From: Candidatus Krumholzibacteriota bacterium
GTDB lineage: Bacteria > Krumholzibacteriota > Krumholzibacteriia > Krumholzibacteriales > Krumholzibacteriaceae
Direction of reading: 5' to 3'
Assembly (NCBI GenBank): GCA_016932415.1
Contig: JAFGCX010000035.1
Coordinates: forward strand, 13,968 to 77,967
DNA length: 64,000 nucleotides
Positions within the stretch are counted from its first letter, which is position 1; each line of letters begins with the position of its first letter. This document shows positions 53,660-62,111 of this stretch, in pieces. Under the pieces are notes generated by a model, which ran no database searches, had not been told where the DNA came from, and saw only the letters and a list, made by a program, of their open reading frames with translations. The position numbers and the translations under genes were made by a program.

Positions 53660-54535
53660 ATGAGCACCGGTGATAAAAGCGTGAAAGGACAACGCCGAGT
53701 GAGTGGTGAGGGCCTCAGAGTAAAAGAGCTTTTCTTCGATCATTTCTCCATAGGCGGGAAATTAGAGGAGTGCGATCTTCTGCGGCTCGTGATAACGCAT
53801 TTTTCAAAACTGCCGTATGAGAACATCACGAAGATAATAACAAAGTTCACACGGGACGATCCGGATGAGAGGCTCAGGGGGCCCGAGGACGTCATCAGGG
53901 GATATATAGACAGCAATACGGGAGGTACTTGTTTCTCACTAACATGGTGCCTCGGTTCGATACTTTCAGCTTCCGGATACCGATGCTACCCGGTGATGGC
54001 TGACATGAAAAGAACGAATATTCACTGCGCCCTGGTGGTACACGCTGCCGGGAAAAGGTATATCGTCGATCCAGGATATCTTCTCGGCGAGCCCGTCGAG
54101 CTCGGTCAATCCGTCGTCGTGAAGAAGACATCTTTCGGCACGCTGGAGTTGAGGCCGAGGGGATCTGAAAGTTACGATCTTTTCACAGTGACGGGGACTG
54201 AAAAGAAGTGGCGTTACCGGGTCAGGACGACACCGGTGGCCCAGGCGCAGTTTTTGAAGTACTGGAAAGAATCGTTCGCCCTGCCGATGATGGATTCGCT
54301 TCAGTTGACAAGGCTTACGGAAAACGGCCATCTATATATAAAGAACCATCATCTCAGGCTCCGGAGGGATGATTCGAGGATAAACGAGAATATAAGGACA
54401 AGTCTTGAATCGAGGATCGAGCGGGAATTCGGGATACCCGCCGGCGTGACGGCGCAGGCTCGAGAGCATATCGAGAGGATGAGGAAAGAATGGTCCACCC
54501 GAAAGCAGGAAAACCGGAAGATGGGGCGCCTGTAA
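53660..54535 (+). CDS. Arylamine N-acetyltransferase-family protein
   Basis: A 291-residue protein of the NAT fold. The Cys-His-Asp triad is visible: Cys91 in 'SNTGGTCFSLTWCLG', His122 in 'RTNIHCALVVH' and Asp137 in 'YIVDPGYLLG'. 'HFSKLPYENITKI' is the usual N-terminal block. Such enzymes transfer acetyl or other acyl groups from CoA to arylamines, or act as amide synthases in secondary metabolism. The ATG at 53660 is likely, but the ribosome site (GGGGG about 11 bases upstream) is imperfect, and frames farther upstream look non-coding. The 262-base gap 53398-53659 has no evident gene. Its 3' end overlaps the DUF4416 gene by 46 bases. Confidence 0.88.
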   Translation: MSTGDKSVKGQRRVSGEGLRVKELFFDHFSIGGKLEECDLLRLVITHFSKLPYENITKIITKFTRDDPDERLRGPEDVIRGYIDSNTGGTCFSLTWCLGSILSASGYRCYPVMADMKRTNIHCALVVHAAGKRYIVDPGYLLGEPVELGQSVVVKKTSFGTLELRPRGSESYDLFTVTGTEKKWRYRVRTTPVAQAQFLKYWKESFALPMMDSLQLTRLTENGHLYIKNHHLRLRRDDSRINENIRTSLESRIEREFGIPAGVTAQAREHIERMRKEWSTRKQENRKMGRL

Positions 54536-55050
54536 AGTATTTCGCCGCTGTGCTGCTGGGCAGCGGCACTGGAGCAGATCAGCTGGGCAGGATCCTCGAC
54601 GCGCTTGAGGGAGATTTCGGTCCGGTCGATTACCGCGGAAAGGCATTTCCTTTCGATATGACAGATTATTACGAGGAGGAAATGGGCCCTGATATATCGA
54701 GAATCATCGTCTCGTTCGCCCCTCTTGCCGGGGCGACCGACCTTGTCAGATTGAAACATTCTTCAAGGGTCCTGGAAGAGAGCTTCTCGACAGGTGGGAA
54801 GAGGACTGTAAATATCGATCCGGGATATATCGATTATTACAAGGCGGTACTTGCATCTTTCAAGGATGGGCCGCAGAAGATATACCTCGGCGAGGGAGTC
54901 TATGCCGATCCGGTCCTTATGTTCCAGGATGGAAAATGGATCACCCTGCCATGGACCTTCCCTGATTTCAGGAAAGGGCTGTACATGGATGACATGTCGG
55001 CAATAAGGGAGATATACAGGAAGGCCCGGAAAGCTGCCGGCAGGAGCTGA
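54490..55050 (+). CDS. DUF4416 family protein
   Basis: A 186-residue protein with the conserved blocks of DUF4416: 'KAFPFDMTDYYEEEMGPDISR', 'NIDPGYIDYYKAVLASFKD', 'KIYLGEGVYADPVLMF' and 'LPWTFPDFRKGLYM'. The family is widespread in anaerobes and candidate phyla and has no known function. Its start lies 46 bases inside the preceding NAT gene, with AGGAAAG as ribosome site, so translation is likely coupled. No signal peptide; cytoplasmic. Confidence 0.92.
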   Translation: MVHPKAGKPEDGAPVKYFAAVLLGSGTGADQLGRILDALEGDFGPVDYRGKAFPFDMTDYYEEEMGPDISRIIVSFAPLAGATDLVRLKHSSRVLEESFSTGGKRTVNIDPGYIDYYKAVLASFKDGPQKIYLGEGVYADPVLMFQDGKWITLPWTFPDFRKGLYMDDMSAIREIYRKARKAAGRS

Positions 55051-55059
55051 TAGCGCTTC

Positions 55060-55079
55060 CCGGCAGGCCTGTCGGGACC
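55060..55079. terminator. Short stem between converging DUF4416 and HDOD genes
   Basis: TCCCGGCAGG pairs with CCTGTCGGGA (one G-U pair) with essentially no loop, so the real fold would open the central pairs. It fills the 29-base gap between two convergent stop codons, suggesting a shared terminator, but has no uridine tail. Confidence 0.35.
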
Positions 55080-55970
55080 CTACGCCTTGACAGTCGAAGG
55101 CATATCCGATTTGATGCCGAGGACTTCGAGCGATATCGCCACTTCTTCCTTCAGCCTGGCGCTGTCGATCCCCTTGTCCGCCAGCGAGATACCGAAGAAT
55201 TTCCTGAATTCCGCGTCATCGAAAGAAAAGTCGGCATTCCCGCTCGATCCAAGGGAGAAATGGTGAGCAAGCTGGTTGGAGAAGTATATGAGGGCCGTCA
55301 GAGCGTCGGGAGAGACGGGGGAGATCATCTCGACCCTGGCCGAGTGATGGTTTTTCACCGCTCGCCTGGATTCTCTCGGAAGGTTCCATTTCCTGAATAG
55401 CCAGTTTCCTATCTCGGCATGGTCAGTTCCGAAGATCGCGGTCTCCGCTTCCTGGAGAGGAATATTCTTTGACCTGGACATATCGAGAGCCTGGAGATAC
55501 CGTTCCGAATGGTGTTCGAGAAGCAGCAGTTTTCCTATATCGTGGATCAGACCGATCGTGTAGCAGATATCCGATTCGATCTTGATGGTATCGATGGAGA
55601 GTTTTTTCGAGATCGTCGCCGTTCCTATCGAGTGCGCCCAGAAACCTGAATCTGAAAATCCATGCCCCGCTCCAAGATTCCTGAACTTTCCACAGATCGA
55701 CGACCCGAGGCATATCTGGCGTATCGTGGAAAATCCGAGCATCGTGACGGCGTTGTTGATATTCTGGACTTTTCCGCGCAGTCCGAAGAAAGATGAATTG
55801 ACCAGCTTGAGAACTCTCGCCGTAAGTGACTGGTCGCTCGTGATAATCTCGGCGAGTTGTTTCGCGCCTACCTTGGGATCGTTTATCGAAGCGAATATTT
55901 TCTGGACGACAACGGGAAGAGTCGGGAGCGTCTTTACATTCTTGAACAGTTCATCGATTTGCGTTTTCAT
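55080..55970 (-). CDS. HDOD-domain signalling protein
   Basis: A 296-residue cytoplasmic protein consisting of one HDOD domain ('LPTLPVVVQKIFASINDPKV', 'AEIITSDQSLTARVLKLVNS', 'INNAVTMLGFSTIRQICLG'). The HD dyad is retained in 'TIGLIHDIGKLLLLEHH' and there is 'HHSA' near the end, so weak metal binding is conceivable, but most HDOD proteins are non-catalytic and work in regulation of motility, competence or second-messenger circuits. No output domain is attached. It diverges from the activase gene. Confidence 0.93.
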   Translation of the reverse strand: MKTQIDELFKNVKTLPTLPVVVQKIFASINDPKVGAKQLAEIITSDQSLTARVLKLVNSSFFGLRGKVQNINNAVTMLGFSTIRQICLGSSICGKFRNLGAGHGFSDSGFWAHSIGTATISKKLSIDTIKIESDICYTIGLIHDIGKLLLLEHHSERYLQALDMSRSKNIPLQEAETAIFGTDHAEIGNWLFRKWNLPRESRRAVKNHHSARVEMISPVSPDALTALIYFSNQLAHHFSLGSSGNADFSFDDAEFRKFFGISLADKGIDSARLKEEVAISLEVLGIKSDMPSTVKA

Positions 55971-56188
55971 CTACCTTCATCCTCCTGATGCCGATTTTTA
56001 AGGCGCTTGACTCCGATCCAGTCCGGTCTGGCAGCTATTACACCTTTAAAGTCCGAATTTCCAGAATAACGCGTATTTTCCAGGCCTGGTGGGTGTCATT
56101 GCTTCTTCGCGGCTCTAAAAAGGCCCTTGGTCTTTCCCATATTTGTTTATTGTTTCGGATGTATCGTCATCTTACTTTAGGGAATTTC
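55971..56188. other. Divergent intergenic region upstream of the HDOD gene
   Basis: Part of a 357-base gap between the HDOD gene (minus) and the activase gene (plus). The minus-strand start is preceded by AGGATGAAGGTAG (about 55971-55983), a possible ribosome site. An open frame through 55988-56419 has no protein-like pattern. The activase promoter is listed separately. Confidence 0.5.
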
Positions 56189-56218
56189 TTGAGAATATGC
56201 TCCCATCAGGTATATTAT
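56189..56218 (+). promoter_or_regulatory. Sigma70-like promoter for the dehydratase-activase operon
   Basis: TTGAGA at 56189-56194, an 18-base spacer and TATTAT at 56213-56218, one mismatch each. The leader to the ATG at 56328 would be about 100 bases. Confidence 0.5.
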
Positions 56219-56327
56219 AACACCTGCCCCCCGCAGTTCTTACCAGCTCGCCGATCGGCCCGGGCTGAGGTTCCTGCAGAGGGAGCAATACGGACGACTG
56301 GCAGACTTGAGTGCTTTGAAAGGTATC

Positions 56328-59300
56328 ATGGTCTTCTCTCTTGGTATAGATACGGGATCGGTCAGCGCGAAGTGGGTCCTGACCGGCCAGCGCGAAGAGA
56401 TCGAAAAGCTGGTAAATAAGAACGGCGATCTATTTGCCGGTGTGGACAGGTTCGGACCAGACCTGGAGAAATCAATAGCAGTCTCACGATATACGAGGAT
56501 CCAGGGAGACCCTCTCGAGACGGTTACAGCTTCTCTGAGCGGACTGTTCAATGTCATCAGTCCGGCAAGGATAGGATCTGCCGCGGTTACGGGAGCTTCG
56601 GCCGCTCTGATATCGGAAGCGCTGGGTATACCGGTTGAAAATGAATTCCGGGCTGCCGCGGAAGCTGTCTCGTTCCTGTATCCCGGCGTGGTCAATATAT
56701 TCGAGATGGGCGGGGAGAACTCCAAGTATATAAGGATCACCGGCGAAAACGCCACGGCAGGCATAACCGAATACGAGACTAACGGGGATTGCGCAGCCGG
56801 GACAGGGTCGTTCATCGATCAGCAGGCGCTTCGCCTGCGCTACGCCGTTGAGGATGTGGGAGATCTCGTCGCTTCCACGAAGCGTTCTCCGAAGATCGCC
56901 GGGAGGTGCAGCGTATTCGCCAAATCGGACATGGTCCACGCACAGCAGAAAGGATACCGGCCGGAAGAAATCCTCAGGGGACTATGCGAGGCGGTCGCGA
57001 GGAATTTTAAAAGCAACATAACAAGAGGAAAAAAGATAGAGGGCCGGACAGCGTTTATCGGGGGAGTCGCCCTGAACGGCGGAGTCGCCGAAGCCGTACG
57101 AAACGTCTTCGGGCTCGACCGGGAAGAATTCATCGTTCCAGGCCAGTGCGCCTATACTGGAGCGATCGGAGCAGCGATTCTTGCTTCGAGGGTAAAAGGG
57201 GAAAAGTTCGACGGCGCGGCGCTGGCTGAAAAGATACGAGGGAATAGCAGGCCGGCACGGTCGTCCTTCCCTTCGTGGAAGAGGCTCTCGAGGGAGAATG
57301 TCAGTTTTCTCAGAGACAGGATCGACAGTTTCTCGATCGATGAGGCCGATATCCCCGTCGACGCCTGGCTAGGTCTCGATATCGGTTCTGTCAGCACGAA
57401 CCTTGCGCTTATCGCTAGGGATGGATCTGTGATAGATGAGGTCTATCTGCGAACAAACGCCAGGCCTATCGAGGTGGTCGGAGAAGGACTGAGAATCCTG
57501 TCTGAAAGGACAGGCGAAAAGATCAGGATCCGGGGAGCGGGCGCGACCGGGTCGGGACGCGAACTGATAGGCGAACTGGTCGGAGCGGACACCATCAATG
57601 ACGAGATCACCGCCCACAAGACAGGAGCTTCCTTTATCGGGGAAAAACTGCTCGGCAGGAAAGTCGATACGATCTTCGAGATAGGAGGGCAGGATTCTAA
57701 ATATATCTCGATCGATGACGGCATAGTCGTCGATTTCGCGATGAACGAAGCCTGCGCCGCCGGTACCGGATCGTTCCTTGAGGAACAGGCCGCCAAACTT
57801 GATATCGATATAATCGACGAGTTTTCCTGCGAAGCTTTCGCTTCGCAAGCTCCCCTGCGCCTTGGAGAAAGGTGCACCGTCTACATGGAACGGGACCTCT
57901 CTTCGTACCAGAAGGCCGGCGCCGGTAAAAGGGATCTGATCGCCGGGCTCGCCTGTTCGGTCGTCCAGAACTATCTCAACAGAGTGGTGCGTGGAAGAAA
58001 GATCGGCGATGTCGTATTCTTCCAGGGAGGAACGGCGTACAATGACGCCGTCGCCGCAGCTTTCAGCCAGATACTCGATCGCGAGATCATCGTCCCTCCC
58101 TACAACGGCGTCATGGGAGCGATCGGCGTAGCCCTGCTGGCGAAGGAAAAGACCATGGCTCTGGGAACGGCCAGTTCGTTCCGGGGGATGGATATCTCGA
58201 AAGTCGAATACAATATACGAGAGTTCTCCTGCAACGGATGCACGAACTTCTGCGATATCCAGGAGTTCACCGTGGAAGGGAGGAAGACGTACTGGGGCGA
58301 CAAATGCGGAGAAAAGTTCCATAAGAGGGTAAAGGGCGAGTCGGTTCCCGTGATCGGCGATCTGATGAAAGAATATATCAGTCTTCTTGAAAGGGATACG
58401 ATAGAACTTGTCGAGGAGAAGATTGGGAAAAAGATCGACACGAACCCTCCAGGCAGTAAGGGAAAAATTACAGCTGGGATACCGTCGGCGATGTTCTACT
58501 ACGATACATTCCCCTTCTGGAGCACCTTTCTCAGGGCGACCGGCCTGGAAGTGGTGACTACTCCGGAGACGAACAGGGAGACAGTCAACAGGGGGATAGA
58601 AGGATCTGTCGCCGAACCGTGCGCGCCTGTCCAGGTAGCCCATGGACATGTCGCCATGCTCCTCGAGGAGGAAATCGATCTCATCTTCATTCCGAATATC
58701 ATAGATACCGAGACAGATAACGACGCGGCGGGGTCGTATGTCTGCCCGTGGGGCCAGACGCTGCCTTTCGTCATAAGGAGCATGCCGGCCCTCGAAGGCA
58801 GGCAGGATATGCTCGCCTCGCCGATAGTGCACTTCAGGGAAGGGGAGAAGTTCGTCGAAAAGGAACTCTGGCGCTTCGCCCGGCAGTTCGGGGGGAGCAG
58901 AAAGCGCAACAGGCTGGCGGTTAGAGCGGCGTATACCGCACAGAAGCTTTTCGTCGACGCTATCAAGGAAGCGGGAAGAAAAGCACTCCGGCAACTGGAG
59001 GAAAAGAACGAACCGGGAATAATACTTGCCGGCAGGCCGTACAACCTGATGGACAGGGAGATAAATATCGACGTGCCGGGCAAGCTCAGAGATTATTATG
59101 GCGTCAACGTGATCCCTCTCTTTTTCCTGCCACTCGATGGCATCGATATATCGGAGGAAGGGAGCAATATGTTCTGGAATTACGGAAGAAAGATCCTTCA
59201 AGCGGCTAAATTCGCCTCGGAAAAAGAAAATCTTCATCTGATATATATGACCAATTTCAAATGCGGACCCGATTCATACATCAAACATTTCTGCGGCAGG

Positions 59301-59513
59301 GCTTCTTCGCGCCCCTGGCTTGCCCTGCAGTTCGACGCTCATGGAAATGACGCCGGCATGATGACCAGATGCGAGGCGTATCTTGACAGCAAGGGAGTGC
59401 TCAGGTGGTGGAAGAAAGAAGCTGGTCCCTCGAAGGCAGGACGCTCTTCATACCCCGAATGTCTTCGGGAGGATCCGAAGCTTTCGCGGCAGCGTTTCGG
59501 CACTTCGGGATAG
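56328..59513 (+). CDS. Acyl-CoA dehydratase activase (BadF/BcrA/HgdC type) with tandem ATPase domains and DUF2229
   Basis: A 1061-residue protein. Two ASKHA-type activase domains lie in tandem: the first begins 'VFSLGIDTGSVSAKWVLTG' and has its Fe-S cysteines in 'NGDCAAGTGSFIDQQ' and 'AGRCSVFAK'; the second begins 'WLGLDIGSVSTNLALIA' with cysteines in 'NEACAAGTGSFLEEQ' and 'GERCTVYMERD'. In HgdC the cluster bridges a homodimer, so this tandem protein could hold it internally. From about 640 a DUF2229/'CoA_activase' region follows ('CNGCTNFCDIQEF', 'AEPCAPVQVAHGHVAMLLEE', 'NFKCGPDSYIKHFCGRASSR'). It couples ATP hydrolysis to low-potential electron transfer to a dehydratase or reductase. The ATG at 56328 has AAAGGT upstream. 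It overlaps the next gene by 109 bases in another frame. Confidence 0.9.
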   Translation: MVFSLGIDTGSVSAKWVLTGQREEIEKLVNKNGDLFAGVDRFGPDLEKSIAVSRYTRIQGDPLETVTASLSGLFNVISPARIGSAAVTGASAALISEALGIPVENEFRAAAEAVSFLYPGVVNIFEMGGENSKYIRITGENATAGITEYETNGDCAAGTGSFIDQQALRLRYAVEDVGDLVASTKRSPKIAGRCSVFAKSDMVHAQQKGYRPEEILRGLCEAVARNFKSNITRGKKIEGRTAFIGGVALNGGVAEAVRNVFGLDREEFIVPGQCAYTGAIGAAILASRVKGEKFDGAALAEKIRGNSRPARSSFPSWKRLSRENVSFLRDRIDSFSIDEADIPVDAWLGLDIGSVSTNLALIARDGSVIDEVYLRTNARPIEVVGEGLRILSERTGEKIRIRGAGATGSGRELIGELVGADTINDEITAHKTGASFIGEKLLGRKVDTIFEIGGQDSKYISIDDGIVVDFAMNEACAAGTGSFLEEQAAKLDIDIIDEFSCEAFASQAPLRLGERCTVYMERDLSSYQKAGAGKRDLIAGLACSVVQNYLNRVVRGRKIGDVVFFQGGTAYNDAVAAAFSQILDREIIVPPYNGVMGAIGVALLAKEKTMALGTASSFRGMDISKVEYNIREFSCNGCTNFCDIQEFTVEGRKTYWGDKCGEKFHKRVKGESVPVIGDLMKEYISLLERDTIELVEEKIGKKIDTNPPGSKGKITAGIPSAMFYYDTFPFWSTFLRATGLEVVTTPETNRETVNRGIEGSVAEPCAPVQVAHGHVAMLLEEEIDLIFIPNIIDTETDNDAAGSYVCPWGQTLPFVIRSMPALEGRQDMLASPIVHFREGEKFVEKELWRFARQFGGSRKRNRLAVRAAYTAQKLFVDAIKEAGRKALRQLEEKNEPGIILAGRPYNLMDREINIDVPGKLRDYYGVNVIPLFFLPLDGIDISEEGSNMFWNYGRKILQAAKFASEKENLHLIYMTNFKCGPDSYIKHFCGRASSRPWLALQFDAHGNDAGMMTRCEAYLDSKGVLRWWKKEAGPSKAGRSSYPECLREDPKLSRQRFGTSG

Positions 59514-60682
59514 AGGCCCATGTCGTTCCCGAGGGAGACGAAAGGACATACGAACTTGCCGGCAGGTTCACTTCGGGGGACGAGTGCCTCCCCGAGAGGG
59601 TCACAGTCGGCAATTTTGTCAAGGTGATCGAGCAGCCAGGTTTCGATCCGGCGCGGACAGCCTTTCTCATGCCCACGGCGGGCGGCCCATGCAGGTTCGG
59701 CCAGTACGCCCCCTTTCTTCGACAGATACTCGATGACATGGGGTACCCCGAGCTGATGGTCTTCTCGCCGTCGAGCAGCAACGGGTACGGGGGGATCGGA
59801 AGATTCGCCGCTCCCCTGATGCAGCTCGCCTGGCTTGCCCTGGCCGGAAGCGATGCCCTTCGCAAGATGCTTCACATCCATCGTCCCCGCGAGACGAGTA
59901 GCGGAGCCGCCGACAAGGCGCACGAAGAGGCGCTGGGGGTCTTCTGCGGCGAGCTGGAACATTGCACATTCAGGCAGAACGCCGTCCCGGCGAGCCTGAC
60001 AGGTTCGATGGAGGCGGCGAGGGATATATTCCGCGCGGTGCCTGTCGACCGCGACCGCGAGATGATGCTTGTCGGAGTCGTCGGAGAGATATTCTGCCGC
60101 CTGAACACTTTCAGTAACGAAGACCTGATAAGAAAACTGGAAAAGTTCGGAGCGACGGCGTGGCTTTCAGATATTACCGAGTGGATATGGTATACAGACG
60201 AGGAACAGGTAAAGAACCTCAGGATCAGGGGCAGGGGGTTGACTTCTTCGATGGCGGGTGTGCAGATCAAGAAACTGGTCCAGAGAAGACTCGAACACAA
60301 GCTGCTCGGACCTCTTCAGGGACCGCTCGACGCGATGAAGGAACCGCGCAGGATAAGGGAGATACTCGATCTTGCCGAGCCTTACCTGCCGTGGCACGGA
60401 GCCCTGGGCGAGATGGTGCTCAGCGCCGGGAAAAGCATATACATGTATCAGAACGGCGCCGATGGAATAATAGATATCAGCCCCTTTACCTGCATGAACG
60501 GGATAGTCTCCGAATCGATATATCCGCGCCTGAGCAGGGATCATGACAATATACCGATCCGGTCGTTCTATTTCGACGGAAGCCGCGCCAACCTCGATAA
60601 TGATCTGGGAATATTTATGGAACTTGTATCGAATTACAATCGTAGGAAGAAGAGAAAAAGCCGCGGGATCAACGTGGCCTGA
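59405..60682 (+). CDS. Activase-associated 2-hydroxyacyl-CoA dehydratase-like component
   Basis: A 425-residue protein resembling the C-terminal part found fused to large activase proteins, related to 2-hydroxyacyl-CoA dehydratase (HgdB-like) subunits. 'GDECLPERVTVGNFVKVIE', 'MPTAGGPCRFGQYAPFLRQIL' and 'DISPFTCMNGIVSESIYPRL' carry possible Fe-S cysteines. The GTG at 59405 has AGGGAG 7-8 bases upstream. In many organisms this region is one polypeptide with the upstream activase; here it is encoded in a different frame with a 109-base overlap. That could be genuine gene splitting or a frameshift. It probably acts with the activase as an electron-transfer or substrate module; the CoA ester is unknown. 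Confidence 0.82.
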   Translation: MVEERSWSLEGRTLFIPRMSSGGSEAFAAAFRHFGIEAHVVPEGDERTYELAGRFTSGDECLPERVTVGNFVKVIEQPGFDPARTAFLMPTAGGPCRFGQYAPFLRQILDDMGYPELMVFSPSSSNGYGGIGRFAAPLMQLAWLALAGSDALRKMLHIHRPRETSSGAADKAHEEALGVFCGELEHCTFRQNAVPASLTGSMEAARDIFRAVPVDRDREMMLVGVVGEIFCRLNTFSNEDLIRKLEKFGATAWLSDITEWIWYTDEEQVKNLRIRGRGLTSSMAGVQIKKLVQRRLEHKLLGPLQGPLDAMKEPRRIREILDLAEPYLPWHGALGEMVLSAGKSIYMYQNGADGIIDISPFTCMNGIVSESIYPRLSRDHDNIPIRSFYFDGSRANLDNDLGIFMELVSNYNRRKKRKSRGINVA

Positions 60683-60734
60683 ACCCCGACATCTGATCGG
60701 ATGAGACGCCGGAAACGGCGCCTGAAAGGAGATA

Positions 60735-62087
60735 ATGATGAAGGTCCGGGGAATTATTTCAATGCTTCTGATGGCCGTCATGACGGTCCTCTGGCCGTCA
60801 GCGGGCGTTATGGCCGACGGCGGCGGAGAGATCGATCTCGACGTCACCGTAGAGAATCTTGATAACGGATTGAAGGTGATCCTGCTCGAGGATCATTCAG
60901 TCCCGGTAATAAGCTATCAGACATTTTTCCGGGTCGGGAGCAGAAACGAGGTTCCGGGGATAACCGGCATATCTCACTTCATGGAACACATGATGTTCAA
61001 CGGAGCGAAGAAATACGGCCCCAAGGAGTTCGACGCGATCCTTGAATCGAACGGAGGGTATTCGAACGCCTTCACGTCCAACGATATGACAGCGTACTAC
61101 GAGGATATCTCGAGCGACGGGCTCGAACTCGTCATAGATCTCGACACCGACAGGATGAAAGATCTCGCTCTCGATCCGAAATACCTTGTCTCGGAGATGG
61201 GAGTCGTCATGGAGGAACGAAGGCTCTCGATCGATAACTCGATCGACGGGCAGATGTGGGAGGACCTCAACGCGCTGGCGTTCAAGGCTCACCCCTACTG
61301 CTGGCCGGTCCTCGGGTGGATGTCAGATCTTGAGAAGATCGATCGCGGCGACTGTGTCGGGTATTTCAAAAAGTATTACGCGCCGAACAACGCTGTCCTC
61401 ATAGTAGCTGGCGATTTCAAGACAAAAGAGGCTCTCAGGCTGATCCACAGGTACTACGATGATATTCCGCGGCAGGTCCCTCCCCTTCCGGTAAGGACCG
61501 TGGAACCGGAACAGAAGGGTGAGAGAAGGGCGAAGTTTCACAAGGCGGCCGAACTTCCGGAAGCGCTGATCGGCTACCACGGCCCCGGCGTCGGGTCGGA
61601 TGATATTTACGCCCTCGACGTACTGCAGGCTGTGCTTTCGTCGGGGTACAGTTCGAGGCTCTATAGGAAGCTTGTCCGCGAGATGGACGCGGCGCTCAGG
61701 GTATACGCCTATTTCGGGTGGGCGATCGATCCCGATCTCTTCGTCTTCGGAGTGAAGATGAGGCCAGGGCGTTCGACTTCAGAGGGTGAAGAGGCGATAT
61801 ACAAGGTCCTCGAAGCGATAAAAAATGAAGGCGTCTCCGACATGGAACTCGAAAAGGCGAAAAATTCCCTCGAGGCCGATTTCGTCCGGAGCCTTCAGAC
61901 GGTAAACGGGAAGGCGAGGAAGATAGGCAGATACGAGGTCCTGTTCGGAGATTACGGCGAGATAATGAAGGTGCCGGGCAAATACAGGGCTGTCACGAGC
62001 GGCGATCTTCAGAGAGTCGTGGAAAAATATTTCAATGAAAAGAACAGGACTGTAATAACGCTGATCCCGGAAAGCAGCGAGGGATAA
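60735..62087 (+). CDS. M16-family zinc metallopeptidase, catalytic type
   Basis: A 450-residue exported peptidase (signal peptide about 1-27, cleavage near GVMADG). The inverted zinc motif His81-x-x-Glu84-His85 is in 'ISHFMEHMMFNG', and the distal Glu is in 'VVMEERRLSIDN' (about 160-161). The second half-domain starts 'LPEALIGYHGPGVGSDDIYA'. Length is that of a one-lobe (half-clam) M16B peptidase. It is followed 24 bases later by a related gene lacking the zinc motif, so the two probably form an alpha/beta heterodimer that degrades peptides in the periplasm. The ATG follows AAAGGAG. Confidence 0.93.
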   Translation: MMKVRGIISMLLMAVMTVLWPSAGVMADGGGEIDLDVTVENLDNGLKVILLEDHSVPVISYQTFFRVGSRNEVPGITGISHFMEHMMFNGAKKYGPKEFDAILESNGGYSNAFTSNDMTAYYEDISSDGLELVIDLDTDRMKDLALDPKYLVSEMGVVMEERRLSIDNSIDGQMWEDLNALAFKAHPYCWPVLGWMSDLEKIDRGDCVGYFKKYYAPNNAVLIVAGDFKTKEALRLIHRYYDDIPRQVPPLPVRTVEPEQKGERRAKFHKAAELPEALIGYHGPGVGSDDIYALDVLQAVLSSGYSSRLYRKLVREMDAALRVYAYFGWAIDPDLFVFGVKMRPGRSTSEGEEAIYKVLEAIKNEGVSDMELEKAKNSLEADFVRSLQTVNGKARKIGRYEVLFGDYGEIMKVPGKYRAVTSGDLQRVVEKYFNEKNRTVITLIPESSEG

Positions 62088-62111
62088 AATAGCCTTATGG
62101 AGGATGACAGT

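Noticed and set aside
55988-56419. Open frame between the HDOD and activase genes
   Set aside because: Composition is unlike neighbours and it overlaps the activase start and promoter.
57369-59237. Long open frame (over 600 codons) on the minus strand
   Set aside because: It is antisense to the activase gene, whose motifs are unmistakable; the minus-strand product has no recognisable domain and follows from codon bias.
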